Position numbers and translations under genes: made by a program
The notes under the pieces: model-generated
What the model saw: only the letters and a program-made list of their open reading frames with translations
What the model was told of the DNA's origin: nothing
Database searches by the model: none
Origin: Lathyrus oleraceus
Taxonomy: Eukaryota; Streptophyta; Magnoliopsida; Fabales; Fabaceae
Assembly: GCF_024323335.1 (NCBI RefSeq)
Contig: NC_066581.1
Location: 38,394,699 to 38,458,698 of the forward strand
DNA: 64,000 nucleotides
Direction: 5' to 3'
Shown: positions 1 through 11,778 of the stretch, one piece after another
How the letters are laid out: every line of letters starts with the position of its first letter
Position numbering within the stretch: the first letter of the stretch is position 1

Positions 1-786
1 TCAATATAAATTGCTATTTCCATTTAAAATTATATGTTACTCCTATTTTATAAAATATTTTGTTTTATATTTTAAGTTGTTTTGCAATATAAATTAAATA
101 TTAATAAGTTTTTCTTATCATAAAATAATACTTAAATATTTAATACATGTCTAAGTTAAATATTTAAATAATACTTAAATATTTAATACATGTCTTATCA
201 TAAGTTACTTTTTATAAATAATATAATATATTAATACATGTCTAAGTTATATAAAATAATACTTAAATATTTAATATATAAAAAATTAATAAAATATAAA
301 TACATTATAAAATAAAACACAAAATAATTGAATACTAATTTGAATATATTAATATATAATATTTTTAAAAATTAAAGAATAGAGATAAAATTTAATAAAA
401 TGAAAAAAGAACAATATATTTTTTTAAAATAAAACATTATAATAAATCAAATTTATTTTAATAATAAAATAAATACTATCAATTATTTTTTAAAAGTCGT
501 GCATAACTTAAATGAGATACTTTCTTCGTCCTAAATAATAATTTCTTTATGATATTTCACACAAATTTAGATTATAATTAATTTTATAAATAAATAAATT
601 ACATATCATTTATTAATGAAATGAAAAGATGATGAAATAAAAGAATAATATAAATAGTAGATAGTATGATAAGAAAAACTTATTAATATTTAATTTATAT
701 TGCAAAACAACTTAAAATATAAAATAAAATATTTTACAAAATAGGAGTAACATATAATTTAAAATAGAAATAACAATTTATATTGA
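1..786. mobile_element. Foldback MITE-like element with about 120-bp terminal inverted repeats
   Basis: Bases 1-120 are nearly the reverse complement of 667-786, with only a few mismatches (both arms contain the TTGCAATATAAATTAAATAT type sequence in opposite orientation). The interior is AT-rich, has no ORF, and holds short direct repeats around an AATACATGTCTAAGTTA motif at about 145-260. Such long inverted arms with no coding content fit a non-autonomous foldback DNA element. The left boundary lies at or beyond the window edge, so no target duplication can be checked and the superfamily is unknown. Confidence 0.7.
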
Positions 787-920
787 TTATAAATAAATTA
801 TATAAATATTGAAGAATATAATTCATATATTTAAGATATTAAAATTTAAAATAAAAATTTAGTGTCTTTCTCTTATGATCTAAGAATAATGGCTCATTAA
901 ATATATGATGAAACAAATTA

Positions 921-1016
921 ACTTGAAGGGTCTATGGTGCAATTGAAGGGTCTATGGTGCAATGGTAAACTGTTTCACTATTGATTCAAAGGCTGTGTGT
1001 TCGATCAAGAGGCTCA
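921..1016 (+). mobile_element. tRNA-derived SINE-like fragment with a 20-bp duplication
   Basis: A 20-base unit (..TTGAAGGGTCTATGGTGC) is repeated head to tail at 921-940 and 941-960. It leads into TGGTGCAATGGTAAAC, which resembles a pol III A box. About 40 bases later comes TGTTCGATCAAGAGG, which resembles a B box (GTTCGANNCC). The spacing fits the tRNA-related head of a plant SINE. It does not fold as a convincing tRNA (poor acceptor and T-stem pairing), so I do not call a tRNA gene. A SINE remnant is the best guess, with low certainty. Confidence 0.35.
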
Positions 1017-3400
1017 GTGCATCCTCCCCAAACATGGTTATTTTGGGAAAAAAAATTAAAAGTTGGTTATTTTCGTATTTTTTTTAAAAAACATGGTTAT
1101 TTTAAAAAAAAATCCTCTTTTTAATAATTATAAAGTTATTTAGTACTATATTTATTTTTTAATGCATAAATTTAGTTATATCAAATATGTTTAATCGATA
1201 AGTATAATTTTAATATTACTTATTTATAATAAATATAATATCAAAATAGCATTCTTTAATATTAAAAGTTATTTTAGTTTATTATTAAAAATAATACAAA
1301 ATTATCATAATTTATTACAGATCTAAAATTACAGAAAAATAAAATACTACATTTATTACAATTAATTAAATTTAAAGATTAAAATAAAAATTGGAAAAGA
1401 AAAAGAAAATTGTTTAAGGTAAAGAAATCTTCAAGAGTCATATTGTCTCACATATAAGTTTTCTCAACGTGTGAAGTTGTCCTTTTGTTACATCTGAGAA
1501 CTTTTTAAAATGCATCAGCTTTTGTAACTTTAAATCAAAAGAGTTATCATAAGAAAATGCAGTCACAATCACAACTAAAATAGACAAATAACATTAAATA
1601 AACCTTTCGAGCATCAAACCTCTGATTAGACTTCTTACGAAGCTATTTAATTGTCCCCAACATATAAGAAATTGATTGCAGAGACAGTAATCTCAAAAAT
1701 TATTTTTATGGGCCAATTGGGTTAGATTCTCACAACTCTTTCAGGAAAAATATGCAATTGATACCTTAAGGTAATACAATGATAAAAAATATCAATTCAA
1801 AATATACAATAAACAAATAATCATGTTAAGAATTAATACCATAATGAAATTAATTTTCTTACAACTCTGTAGAATAGGCTCTAATGATGAACATAGTTTC
1901 TGCATACTATCCACCGTGCTTCAACTTCTCCACCATTTTTCCTATTGGGATTGCAACACACTAAATAATTTATTTACTATACCAACATCATACATGGGAG
2001 AAAAAAAACATATAAGTGCTTTTGTGACCATTAATCTGCATTCACAAGAATAACCTTTTATAACAATACTATCCTTTTATTAAGTTTCAAAAAAGGGGAA
2101 TTGTGTTTTTTAGTTTAATATTTATCTTCATATTTAGATTTATGTAATGTGTGCTTAATATTTATGTTTTTTTATAAAAAAAAATCCTAATGTATAAATT
2201 ATAAAAAAAAATATAATAATTTTACTCTTGACAAAATAATTTTTTTTTTAAAAAGATTTAAGTTTTTATTTAAATAAATAAATAATATAAATCTAAAAAA
2301 GACAAAGATTTTTGTATTTATTTTCTTTATCTTTTTATTTTAGTTTATTTATTTAAGTGAGTGCTTAAATTTATTTTATCAAAAAAGTTATTTAAAAAAG
2401 ACATCAATCAATTATTTTCTAATGTCTAAAAAATAAAAAAAAATAATGTGACCCCTTAAAAAAACAACAAAAAAATTTATCAAAAATTATTTTATTATTT
2501 TATTTTGTAATTAATGTTCACTTTTCTTTGTTTTTTGTATTACTTATTTTAAGTGTATTTATATATTATTTTTTTATATATTTATTTTCATTAATTCTCA
2601 TTCCAAAAAAAATGTATCATCGCTCTAACCCATTAAGCCTTTTTTTTAATGTTTTATTTTAGTTTGTCCTTATTTTATTTTGTTTTTTTAGTTAGATACA
2701 TTATAATAAATGATAATAAAATATAATAAAGATGATAATTATTATGATAGTAAAAAAATGAAAAATTAAGCAAGAAAAAAACTTTTATTTTGTTTAGATA
2801 TTTAGATAATTATTTGAATAAATGATTTGAGATTTTCTTCCTTTTTTTCAAAAATTAAAAATTAATTAATTAAAAATAAAAAATAAAAAATTTACTTTAA
2901 GTTAACTTATTCTTCTTATATTTCTCTTTGTGATTAATATTTATTTCTTTTTTTTTATTTTATTTGTTTTAATTGTTTAATTTTATTTTAGTAATGTTTG
3001 TCTTATATTTATTTATCTTATTCCCCCTTTTACAAATGTATCCCCACCATTTATTTGTAATTTTTATTTATTTTTGTCGCTTTCGTTCTCATTGGTGAAA
3101 TAATAAATAATTAAAAATGAATAACAAAAAAAAAAAAATCAACCCTTTCAAAAATGATAACACTTGGTCAATACCAAGTTCCATTTTCAAAAACACTTGG
3201 TTAACACAAAGTCTCCACCATTTAACTCTAAATTCATTTCACCTTCAATCTTTTCAAACCATTTCCACTAATCATCTTCATCAACTTTTCACATTCATTC
3301 ATTTTCAAATCACCTCAAACCTTTCTTTCCAAATCTTTTTTTTCAAACGATAATTAAATGCTTTATACAACGTCAAGCCATTTTCCCAATGAAAAATAAA
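1017..3400. other. AT-rich region without recognisable genes
   Basis: Very AT-rich sequence with A and T homopolymer runs. The short ORFs here (1823-2053 and 3117-3353, both +) have low-complexity translations with no recognisable domain and look like chance reading frames. I see no RNA gene or clear transposon end. Confidence 0.6.
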
Positions 3401-4334
3401 AAATACCTAATCATTATTTGACACTTTTCAATAAAATAGGATGAGAGGGAATGGAGTGTAGTCCACGGGCTCTTGAGAGTTGGGATCCGAGATGTAATTC
3501 TCGCCAATCCAAACACTCATCCTTAAATCAAATCCACAATGTGTAATAAACTTTGATTGACATTGAGTGTATTTTTTCAAATAAACTCAAAAAAATCTAA
3601 AAGTATTAGACTCTTTTCACAAATAAGATGAAAAGGGAATGTGGTATAGTCCACGAGCTCCCGAGAGTTGGAAACGAGATGTAGTTCTCGTCCGTCCGAG
3701 TTCTCGTAATCACTAAAAATACTTCAAACACATCAAACTCTTTTCTCACTGTCGCGCAATGACCTTCTAACCTTTTTCACTAACGAAAGATATTTTGTCT
3801 TGAGACGATGTTGAACAGTGCTTCATCCACAATCATGTGAGTTGAGATAAGTGGCGTTTTTCCATAAATGTTGATTTGTAAATCCATTCAATGTGATGTA
3901 AACATTTGCACCTCACCTGTTTTTGGTAAATAATATTTTTTGTCGATTGACACAGAATAACTTTCGCTAAAATCGACTAACAAACAAACATTTTCTATCC
4001 AGAACTACGTAAGTCTTGAGTTCTCTATCGCATCCAAAGATACGTAAGGGCGAGATCCAAAGTCTCGTCAGATACCCTAATGAAAATAATAAACCTTGTA
4101 GTCATATTCCTTTTCTTTTAATAACTCGATAAGCCTAACATTTCAAAAGCAAACACTAATACGTGTAACTAACTAAACAGTTTCCGTTGAGTACAACGGA
4201 CGTGAGGGATGTTAATACTTTCCCCTTGCGTAATCTATCCTCGAACCCTAATTTGATTGCGATGGTCATAATCATTGTCGTTTTTTTGTAGATTTTATCG
4301 ATATTTACCCTTTCCCTCTTTGAGAATAAATAAA
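3401..4334 (+). mobile_element. Tat-type LTR 3' portion (copy A), split by the Ogre insertion
   Basis: The stretch ending at 4334 resembles 58300-58620 and 63180-63545. Shared blocks include a phrase for a GTTGAGTACAACGGACGTGAGG-like box, ..TTAATACTTTCCCCTTGCGTAA, TTGATTGCGATGGTCAT, TTTTATCGATATTTACCCTTTCCCT and GAATAAATAAA. The sequence stops abruptly at the target duplication ATAAA (4330-4334) and resumes at 24733-24777 as ATAAAGTTCGGTGACGG...TACGACA. A degenerate internal duplication is visible (about 3440-3510 and 3630-3700, both containing GTCCACG.GCTC..GAGAGTTG). The 5' limit of this LTR is not determined. Confidence 0.6.
4330..4334. repeat. Left target site duplication of the Ogre (ATAAA)
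   Basis: ATAAA directly precedes TGTCATACGG and is repeated at 24733-24737 directly after GGTATGACA. Five bases is the size made by Ty3/gypsy integrases. The two copies mark the integration site within the Tat-type LTR copy A. Confidence 0.93.
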
Positions 4335-6339
4335 TGTCATACGGTGAACTGACTTTGTGTGTTTTTGCTTTGGAAAGCAAATGTCGCGGTTAGCAAGAGT
4401 CGCCACCGACTTTTCTTTTATCCCATAAGGAAAGGTGGAAAAGAACAGGAAAGACCTTAGTTAGATTTTGGGTTCGGGAGGTACATTATACAAAGGGAAG
4501 GTATTAGCACCCTTTGTATCCATGGTTGTCCATGGGCTCTTAATTGCTTGATCACTTATGTTTGTCTGGAAAAAGTGGTGGTGAATTGTTTAGAAAATGT
4601 TTTGAAAAGAGAATTTAACTTTGTACTTATTCTTGTATGAATGTATACAAAGTGGTTATCTCGTTTAGTTTTGAAAGTTGTTTAGAAAAATATAACTCGG
4701 TAATGATTCTAGTATGAATGTATACCAAGTGGTGATTTTCTAAAAGATGTTTTGAAAGGTGTGGGGTGTGAAAAATATTTTAGGTTGTGAATCAGCAATT
4801 AAGGGTCATACCTACCCAAGGCCTTTATGGGCATTTCCTATCCTTATGAGGGTAAAACTGTCCTTACTATTGAGAAGTAAGTAGTTTTACCCTTTGGATG
4901 TAAAAGGGTCATCGTAGGGTCATCGATTGGTCATTGAAGGCAACATTTGTAAGGATACCTTAGCATTCGAAGGGACGATCATCGTTTAACCGTAGGCTAC
5001 AACGAAGGGTCATCGAGGGACAAAATCATATATTCGCAGGCAACATCCGAGGGACTATGATTTATTTTATAGGGACATGATGATTTAACCGAAGGGTCTT
5101 TGCTAAGTGTATCCCCACATTCGCGGGACATGACCATAATACCGTAATATCGTAAGGCAACAAAGAGACGTCCAAGATCACATATTCAGAGGCAATATTT
5201 TACAATCGATTAGGTAGTTGTAATCAATTAGGTAATTAGGTCCATATTAATTAAGTAATTAGGATGAATCTCCACATTAAAATCAATTAAGTAAATAGGG
5301 TGAATCTCCACATTAAAATCAATTAAGTAAATAGGATGAATCTCCACAAGGGTATCCCACAAATAAAGTGGGATACCTAGCCAGCTACCCTCTTCGGGAG
5401 TATGTGAGTCCTTACAATATTCAGCAAACAGGTCAGAATACCAAATGGGGGTGCAATCGAGGATTACACCGCAAAAGAAACACAGCAGTAGGAATGTCAG
5501 GCAAAATAACGCATGATTAAAACAGAACAGATCAGATAAGCATAGAACAGAACAGCCAAAATATTAGCGACTGTCACGTTCGCCTCTGCCTCACCTAGCG
5601 AAGGCTTAGCGAATACTCGCTACATGCTCGCTTAGCGATGTGCTAGCGAGCGGCTGCGGGTTTTGAATTTCAGAACAGTACGATCTCAGCACGCTGCACG
5701 CCCTATGGCATTCAATTACAGAAATAACATGGTCAAACATTCAGGATATTCAGGCACATTTAAACTCACATGCAAACTCTAATTATATATCCAGGAATTC
5801 AATCATGATGCGTTATGTATTGAGATTACAGATCGGAAGCATAAAACAGTAGTGATGCGCAAACCTGTTTGCAATTGAATTGCAACGTTGAATTGGCAGA
5901 TCACCTTTGGTATCGGATTGAGTTGGGCGGAGGTAACCTTTGTGCAGATGAGTTGCCTTCAGGGTTTCCTTTAGGGTTGCTCTGAATTCTCTCGGTTAGC
6001 CTCCAAGGTTTGATTGCTAGGGTTCCCGTTCGTCTCCTTCTGTCCTCTCTTTCTGACTGAAATGCTGGTATTTATAATGGTTTGTTGTGACCTAATGGGC
6101 TCAGAATGAAGCCCGGAATTTTCTGGTATTCGCAAGCTTCGCTAGGCGAGTATTGTAGCGAAAGGTTCGCTAGGCGAAGGAGTTGCTCGCCTAGCGAGCA
6201 TGCCAGTTTGGGCCATTTTCTGGATTGGGTCATCTGTGAGCTGGGTCTTGGTTCCTTTACGGTCAATGTCTTGAAAAATAAGTTGGAGTGCCTTGAAAAA
6301 TGCCTTGTAATATTAACGGGTAAATTTTGGGGTATGACA
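4335..6339 (-). repeat. Ogre 3' LTR
   Basis: 2005 bp, almost identical to 22739-24732. It is the 3' copy because the coding strand is minus and the purine tract lies just above it. It contains an AGAGTCGCCA block (4396-4405), the reverse complement of the first ten PBS bases, about 60-70 bp from the LTR 3' end. It also has two clusters of CGCTAGGCGA/TCGCTAGC-type palindromic words (5580-5660, 6130-6205) and an 11-bp duplication at about 4908-4920 that is missing from the 5' copy. Short ORFs inside (for example 6106-6363) are not considered genes. Confidence 0.95.
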
Positions 6340-6353
6340 GCTGCCCCTGTTCA
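6340..6353 (-). promoter_or_regulatory. Polypurine tract of the Ogre
   Basis: Directly inside the 3' LTR the minus strand reads GAACAGGGGCAGC and then TGTCATACC. The same AGGGGCAG-TGTCATACC arrangement recurs at 59391-59413 in an independent Tat-type element, supporting its role as plus-strand primer. Confidence 0.8.
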
Positions 6354-6499
6354 ATATTCTTGAACTGAGAGAGTTAGAATGGTATGTATGCCATTCGTGG
6401 TCTGGAGGTGGAAGATTATTGAACACCTAGAATGCCCCAAAAATTTGCACTTGTTAATCGAAAGTTGGTCTTGATGGAGGTGGGCTTAAAGATGCCATT

Positions 6500-7140
6500 C
6501 ATGAAGTTTGACGATGAGAGCTTCAGAGTGCGTCGTACATTAGACGATATCTGAAGACATGGGTGTCATACCGGGTCATACGCTAGACCGTATAGTGAGT
6601 CCTCCATTATGCTGTCGACTTCGCTGGGGAGTCAGAGTGTGTTATACGCTGCTGGGGATAAGGGATCAGAATGGATCATACGCTAGACCGTATCTGAATA
6701 GCAAAGTGAGTTGTTCATTAGGCGGATGACTTCTCCGGGGAGGAAAGATCAGAATGGATCATACGCTAGATCGTATCTAAGTCGCGGAATGAGCCGTATG
6801 TTAGGCTGTATCTGACGAAGGTAGAATCAGAATGGATCGTACGCTAGATCGTATCTGAGTTAAATATCCAAATGGGTCGTACGTTAGGCCGTATTGGAGT
6901 TGCAGAATGAGTCGTACGTTAGGCTGTATCTGAAGAAGAAAGTAGTCGTACGCTAGACTACACCCTGGAATGTGCCGTACGCTGGGCAGCATCTGAAGAT
7001 TTGAGGGTCCAACTGGGTCGTACATTAGACCGTATTGGAGTAGTTGAAGGTCAGAATGGATCGCACGTTAGATCGTATCTGAGTTGAAGGAGTCATATGT
7101 TGAGTTGAATCAGAATGAACCGTACGCTAGGCTATATCTG
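6500..7140 (-). repeat. Degenerate tandem repeats in the Ogre 3' UTR
   Basis: At least ten imperfect units of about 45-70 bp built around CAGAATGGATCGTACGCTAG and ATCGTATCTGAGT variants. The core (TACGCTAGA.CGTA) is partly self-complementary, so each unit can form a small stem. Short ORFs in this stretch are by-products of the repeat. Variable tandem arrays in the untranslated 3' region are common in Ogre elements. Confidence 0.75.
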
Positions 7141-8104
7141 ATAGTATTTGTATATGTTGTATTTGCAATGAATATCTGGGGTGGGTTTAAAGATGTCACC
7201 ATTGGGCGGATATCAGAGCGCTTGCCAGAGTGGATTGTATCTGAGAGATGTAGTTGAATCTTGAATGTAATTGATAAAGATGTCCGTCTGAATGGACCTT
7301 TGTTTTGACTGTATCAGGAGGATGATTAACCTGAAAAATAAAGTTAGCTTCATGCTATGTCATGATGCATGAGATGAATGCGAACAATGTATGCATGCGT
7401 ATGCTGTGAAATGATGTAATGAATGAATTATGCATCTGAAAAGTTTTTCCTGGCGACTCCCTGGGGAAAATAAATCCCCATCTTCGGGTTGGAGATACTT
7501 GTATTGATGACCCTTTCTTAGTTGGGGATACTTGATTTCTGTCTGATGGTGGAAACACTCAACAGAGCCTGGCTGGGGATAGAAGAGATGACCAGTCTGT
7601 TTGGTGATGCCCATTTCTTCTGGGGAATGACTGGTTTTTGCTGAGGAATAGAATTAGCAACGGATTCATTGGAAAGCATGGTTAGACCTTCTCCTCGATC
7701 CTGAAGTCTGGTAGTAATCGCTATTTCTATTTTATGCATGCATTTTTGGTAAACATCGATCATATTCAAATGCATATATTAATTCAAATTGAATCAATGG
7801 ACATTTACGCAAACAAAACAAAAAAAGTAAAACAAAAGCATCTTCTGGAAATAAAATTGTATTGAGTTTGAAAGAGGGCCTATAAACAGGCAATTTGTGT
7901 ACAAAGAGACAGAAATCCTAGTAAGAGGAAATTGTCGAGGACATAAAGAAAAAGCTATGAAGGAAAAGTCCTATCGATTTTAATTTTGCTACTGTCATTA
8001 TGTCTTCAAGCATCTCACCTCCTGCTGTCGGATAGAAGTGATTGGCTTGTTCAGTCCCTTGAACTTGGATGAAGTTGTCTGAGAACGGGACATAGTCATA
8101 CGCC
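7141..8104 (-). other. Ogre 3' untranslated region without clear ORF
   Basis: Lies between the tandem array and the end of pol. Overlapping short minus-strand ORFs (7355-7775) show no domain. No nested element end was seen. Confidence 0.6.
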
Positions 8105-8300
8105 TTAATCCCTAATTTTGCTTGGACCGCCTTTTCAGGTTTTCAGTCCACCAGGATACCCCTTTTTGCCCAAGCCGCCTTTTCAGGTTTTCGACTCGTC
8201 GGGCGTACATTTTTATATGTTTATCCCTAATTTTTGCCTGAACCCTTTTGGTTCGCCGGGATGCCCTTACTTTTGCCTAGGTACATCGACCTAGCGGGTC
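8105..8300 (-). repeat. Short repeats just downstream of integrase
   Basis: The word CCGCCTTTTCAGGTTTTC occurs twice (about 8128 and 8170), each preceded by a TTGC(T/C) G/AACC-like phrase and followed by a CG-rich tail. A weaker third unit lies at about 8225-8275. This is a degenerate tandem array, period about 45-65 bp, at the start of the 3' UTR. Confidence 0.6.
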
Positions 8301-8304
8301 TCTT

Positions 8305-11300
8305 TTATGCGTAGTATTTTTTGACTATGTCTGCGTTCACGGGATGTGGGAAGTCTTCGCCATCCATTGTAGCAAGTATCATGGCTCCACCAGAGAATAC
8401 CTTCTTAACTACAAATGGCCCTTCGTATGTGGGAGTCCATTTGCCCCTGGGATCACCTTGTGGTAGAATGATACGCTTGATAACTAAGTCGCCGATTTGA
8501 TACACCCGTCTCTTGACCTTTTTGTTGAATGCCTGGGTCATGCGCTTCTGATATATCTGCCCATGACAAACAGCCGCCAGTCTCTTTTCATCAATCAAAT
8601 TTATCTAATCGAGTCGAGTCTGAATCCATTCATCCTCGTCTAAACCTGTCTCTTTCATGATTCTTAGAGAGGGAATCTGAACTTCCACCGGTAAGACGGC
8701 TTCCATTCCGTAGACTAAAGAGAAAGGAGTTGCCTCTGTCGAAGTGCGTACTGAAGTGCGATAACCATGAAGAGCAAATGGTAACATCTCATGCCAGTCT
8801 TTGTACGTTACTGACATCTTTTGTATGATCTTCTTGATATTCTTATTAGCAGCCTCCACGGCTCCGTTCATCTTTGGCCGGTACGGAGAAGAGTTATGGT
8901 GTTTTATCTTGAACTGCGTGCAGAGTTCAGTAATCATCTTGTTGTTCAAATTAGTGCCATTATCAGTGATAACTCTTTCAGGGAGGCCATATCGACAAAT
9001 AAGATTATTCCTGATGAACCGTGCCACCACATTCTTAGTGACAGAAGCAAACGAGGCTGCCTCTACCCACTTTGTAAAGTAATCAATAGCCACGAGGATG
9101 AAACGATGCCTGTTGGAAGCAGTAAGTTTAATCTCTCCAATCATATCAATTCCCCACATTGCAAAAGGCCAAGGGGCTGTCAACACGTTTAATGGGGCAG
9201 GAGGCACATGTACTTTGTCCGCATAGATCTGACACTTGTGACAAGTTCTGGAGTGATGGTGGCAATCAGCTTCCATGGTAGACCAATAATACCCTGATCT
9301 CAGAATCTTCTTGGCCATTCTATGTCCACTAGAGTGAGTCCCAAAAATACCGTCATGCATGTCTTCCATAATCTTTTCTGCTTCCTTTTTATCCACACAA
9401 CGAAGCAAAGTCGAATCATGATTACGTTTGTATAATATTCCATTACTCAAAAAGAATCTAGCGGAGAACTTCCTCAGGAATTTTCTGTCATTGATGGACG
9501 CCCCTTCAGGGTATTCCTGAGCTTCTAAATATCTTTTTACTTCGTGGAACCAAGGTTTCTCTTCTACTTCAGCAGCGTTAAGTTCATAACAATATGCTGG
9601 TTCATCTAGTCGTTCAATGGTGATCCTGGGAGCTTCATTGTCCCATCTGACTCTGAACATAGATGACATGGTGGCCAAGGCGTCTGCCAACTGATTCTCC
9701 TCTCGTGGAATATGTTCGAATGTAATCTCTTCAAAGTATGGGATTAATGTCAACACCCGCTCTCGATAAGGGATGAGATTCGGATGTTTAATGTCCCATG
9801 CTCCTTTGATCTGACTGATTACCAAAGCTGAGTCTCCGTACACACTTAAAAACTTGATTCTCATGTCTATAGCAGCTCTGAGTCCCAAAATACATGCTTC
9901 ATACTCAGCTATATTATTGGTACAATCGAAACATAGTCTAGCAGTGAAAGGCGTATGACAACCCTTGGGGGAAACGATTACAACACCAACACCATTGCCC
10001 AACGCATTAGAAGATCCATCGAAAACCATAGTCCATCGGGATCCCAGTTCAGGTCCTTCATCTGGTCCAGGTTCTTCGTAATCAGTAACAAGCATGACAT
10101 CCTCATCTGGGAACTCAAAATTCATAGATTGGTAATCATCAACTGCTTGATGAGCCAAATGATCGGCTAACACGCTTCCTTTGATTGCTTTCTGAGTTGT
10201 GTATTGGATATCATACTCTGTTAAAATCATCTGCCACCTTGCTATTCTTCCGGAGAGGGCAGGTTTCTCAAATATATATTTGATAGGATCCATCTTAGAA
10301 ATCAATAAAGTGGTGTGACTCAACATATACTGTCTTAGTCGGCGAGCAGCCCAGGCCAAAGCACAGCAAGTTCTCTCGAGCAGTGAGTATCTTGTTTCAC
10401 AGTCGGTAAACTTTTTGCTAAGGTAGTATATGGCATGCTCTTTTCGACCAGACTCGTCATGTTGCCCCAACACGCACCCCATTGTATTTTCTAACACGGT
10501 CAAATACATTATTAGAGGTCTTCCTTCAACTGGTGGTATCAGGATCGGAGGTTCCTGGAGATACTTCTTGATTTTGTCAAAAGCTTCTTGACATTCGTCA
10601 TTCCATATCATCTCTTGATTTTTCCTCAGTAGTTTGAAGATGGGTTTGCAGGTAGCAGTTAAATGGGAGATAAACCGGGCGATGTAATTCAGACGTCCCA
10701 AGAAACCTCTGACTTCCTTATCTGTACGGGGCACTGGCATTTCTTGAATAGCTCTCACCTTAGCCGGGTCAACCTCAATTCCTTTACCACTGACAATAAA
10801 TCCCAAGAGTTTACCGGATCTTACTCCAAAGGTGCATTTGTTTGGGTTCAATCTCAGCTTGTATTTCTTCAACCTCTCAAACAGTTTGTATAAATGATCG
10901 AGATGTTCTTCTTCGGTATGAGATCTGGCTATCATGTCATCTACATATACTTCTATTTCATGATGGATCATGTCATGGAACAAAACCACCATAGCACGCT
11001 GGTATGTTGCCCCTGCGTTCTTTAAACCGAATGGCATTACTTTATAGCAGAAAGTGCCCCATTGCGTCACAAACGTGGTTTTCTCCATGTCCTCAGGCGC
11101 CATCTTAATCTGGTTATAACCTGAGAATCCATCCATGAAGGAGAATACCTTGTGTTGAGCGGTGTTATCTACCAGAACATCAATGTGCGGAAGTGGAAAG
11201 TCATCTTTGGGACTCGCATTATTCAAATCTCTGTAATCTACGCACATTCGCACCTTACCGTTCTTCTTCGGCACTGGTACCACATTAGCAACCCATTGGG

Positions 11301-11778
11301 GGTAAGAAGTAACAGCTAGAAAACCGGCATTGAACTATTTCATAACTTCGGCTTTGATTTTCTCGGACATCTCAGGACGCATGCGACGAACCTTTTGCTT
11401 AACAGGATGACAATCTTCCTTCATTGGCAAACGATGCACTACTATATCAGTATCCAGTTCTGGCATGTCTTCATAAGACCAAGCAAAAATCTCCATATAG
11501 TCATGTAACATCTGAATCAATCTTTCCTTGACACTGTCTCTCAAGCCTGCTCCTATTTTGACTTCTTTCTTGTCCACTTCAGTACCCAGGTTTACAATTT
11601 TGATTGACTCTTCATGCGGCTGTATAGTCCTTTCTTCTTGCAGTAACAGTCTGGCAAGTTCTCCAGGTGCTTCACAATCTTCCTCACTTCCATCCTCGGC
11701 TTGGTATATCGGATTTTCAAAGTCATAATGAACAGTAGTAGAACTATTATCAACAGGATCCAGAGTGGGTATGGATCT
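8305..11778 (-). pseudogene. Ogre pol: RT, two RNase H regions and integrase, with two in-frame TAG stops
   Basis: Reverse transcription and integration part of the polyprotein. The longest open segment (8605-11283, 892 aa) starts inside RT. It shows the RT motif FSFMDGFSG (about residues 48-56), YVDDM (113-117), an RT-linked RNase H-like region (about 230-380), and a second, archaeal-type RNase H with FDGSS (D422), NIAEYEA (E460), GDS (D485) and LADALA (D534). Integrase follows, with an HHCC zinc finger (H643, H650, C681, C684) and DDE residues D713, D774 and E810 (35 residues between the last two). Upstream, 11338-11778 encodes the protease-RT linker and the RT N-terminus in the same frame, after a TAG at 11335-11337. 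Downstream, 8305-8604 encodes the integrase C-terminus after a TAG at 8605-8607. Catalytic residues look intact, but the two stops make it a pseudogene unless read through. Two RNase H regions are typical of the Tat lineage. The frame above 11778 is cut by the nested solo LTR. Confidence 0.92.
11774..11778. repeat. Target site duplication of the nested solo LTR (GATCT), left copy
   Basis: GATCT precedes TGTAGCGG and matches 17210-17214, which follows GGTCTTACA. Perfect conservation of both copies supports a clean insertion followed by LTR recombination. Confidence 0.88.

Noticed and set aside
941..1016. Possible tRNA gene
   Set aside because: A and B boxes are imperfect and the stems do not pair; better explained as a SINE-like tRNA relic.
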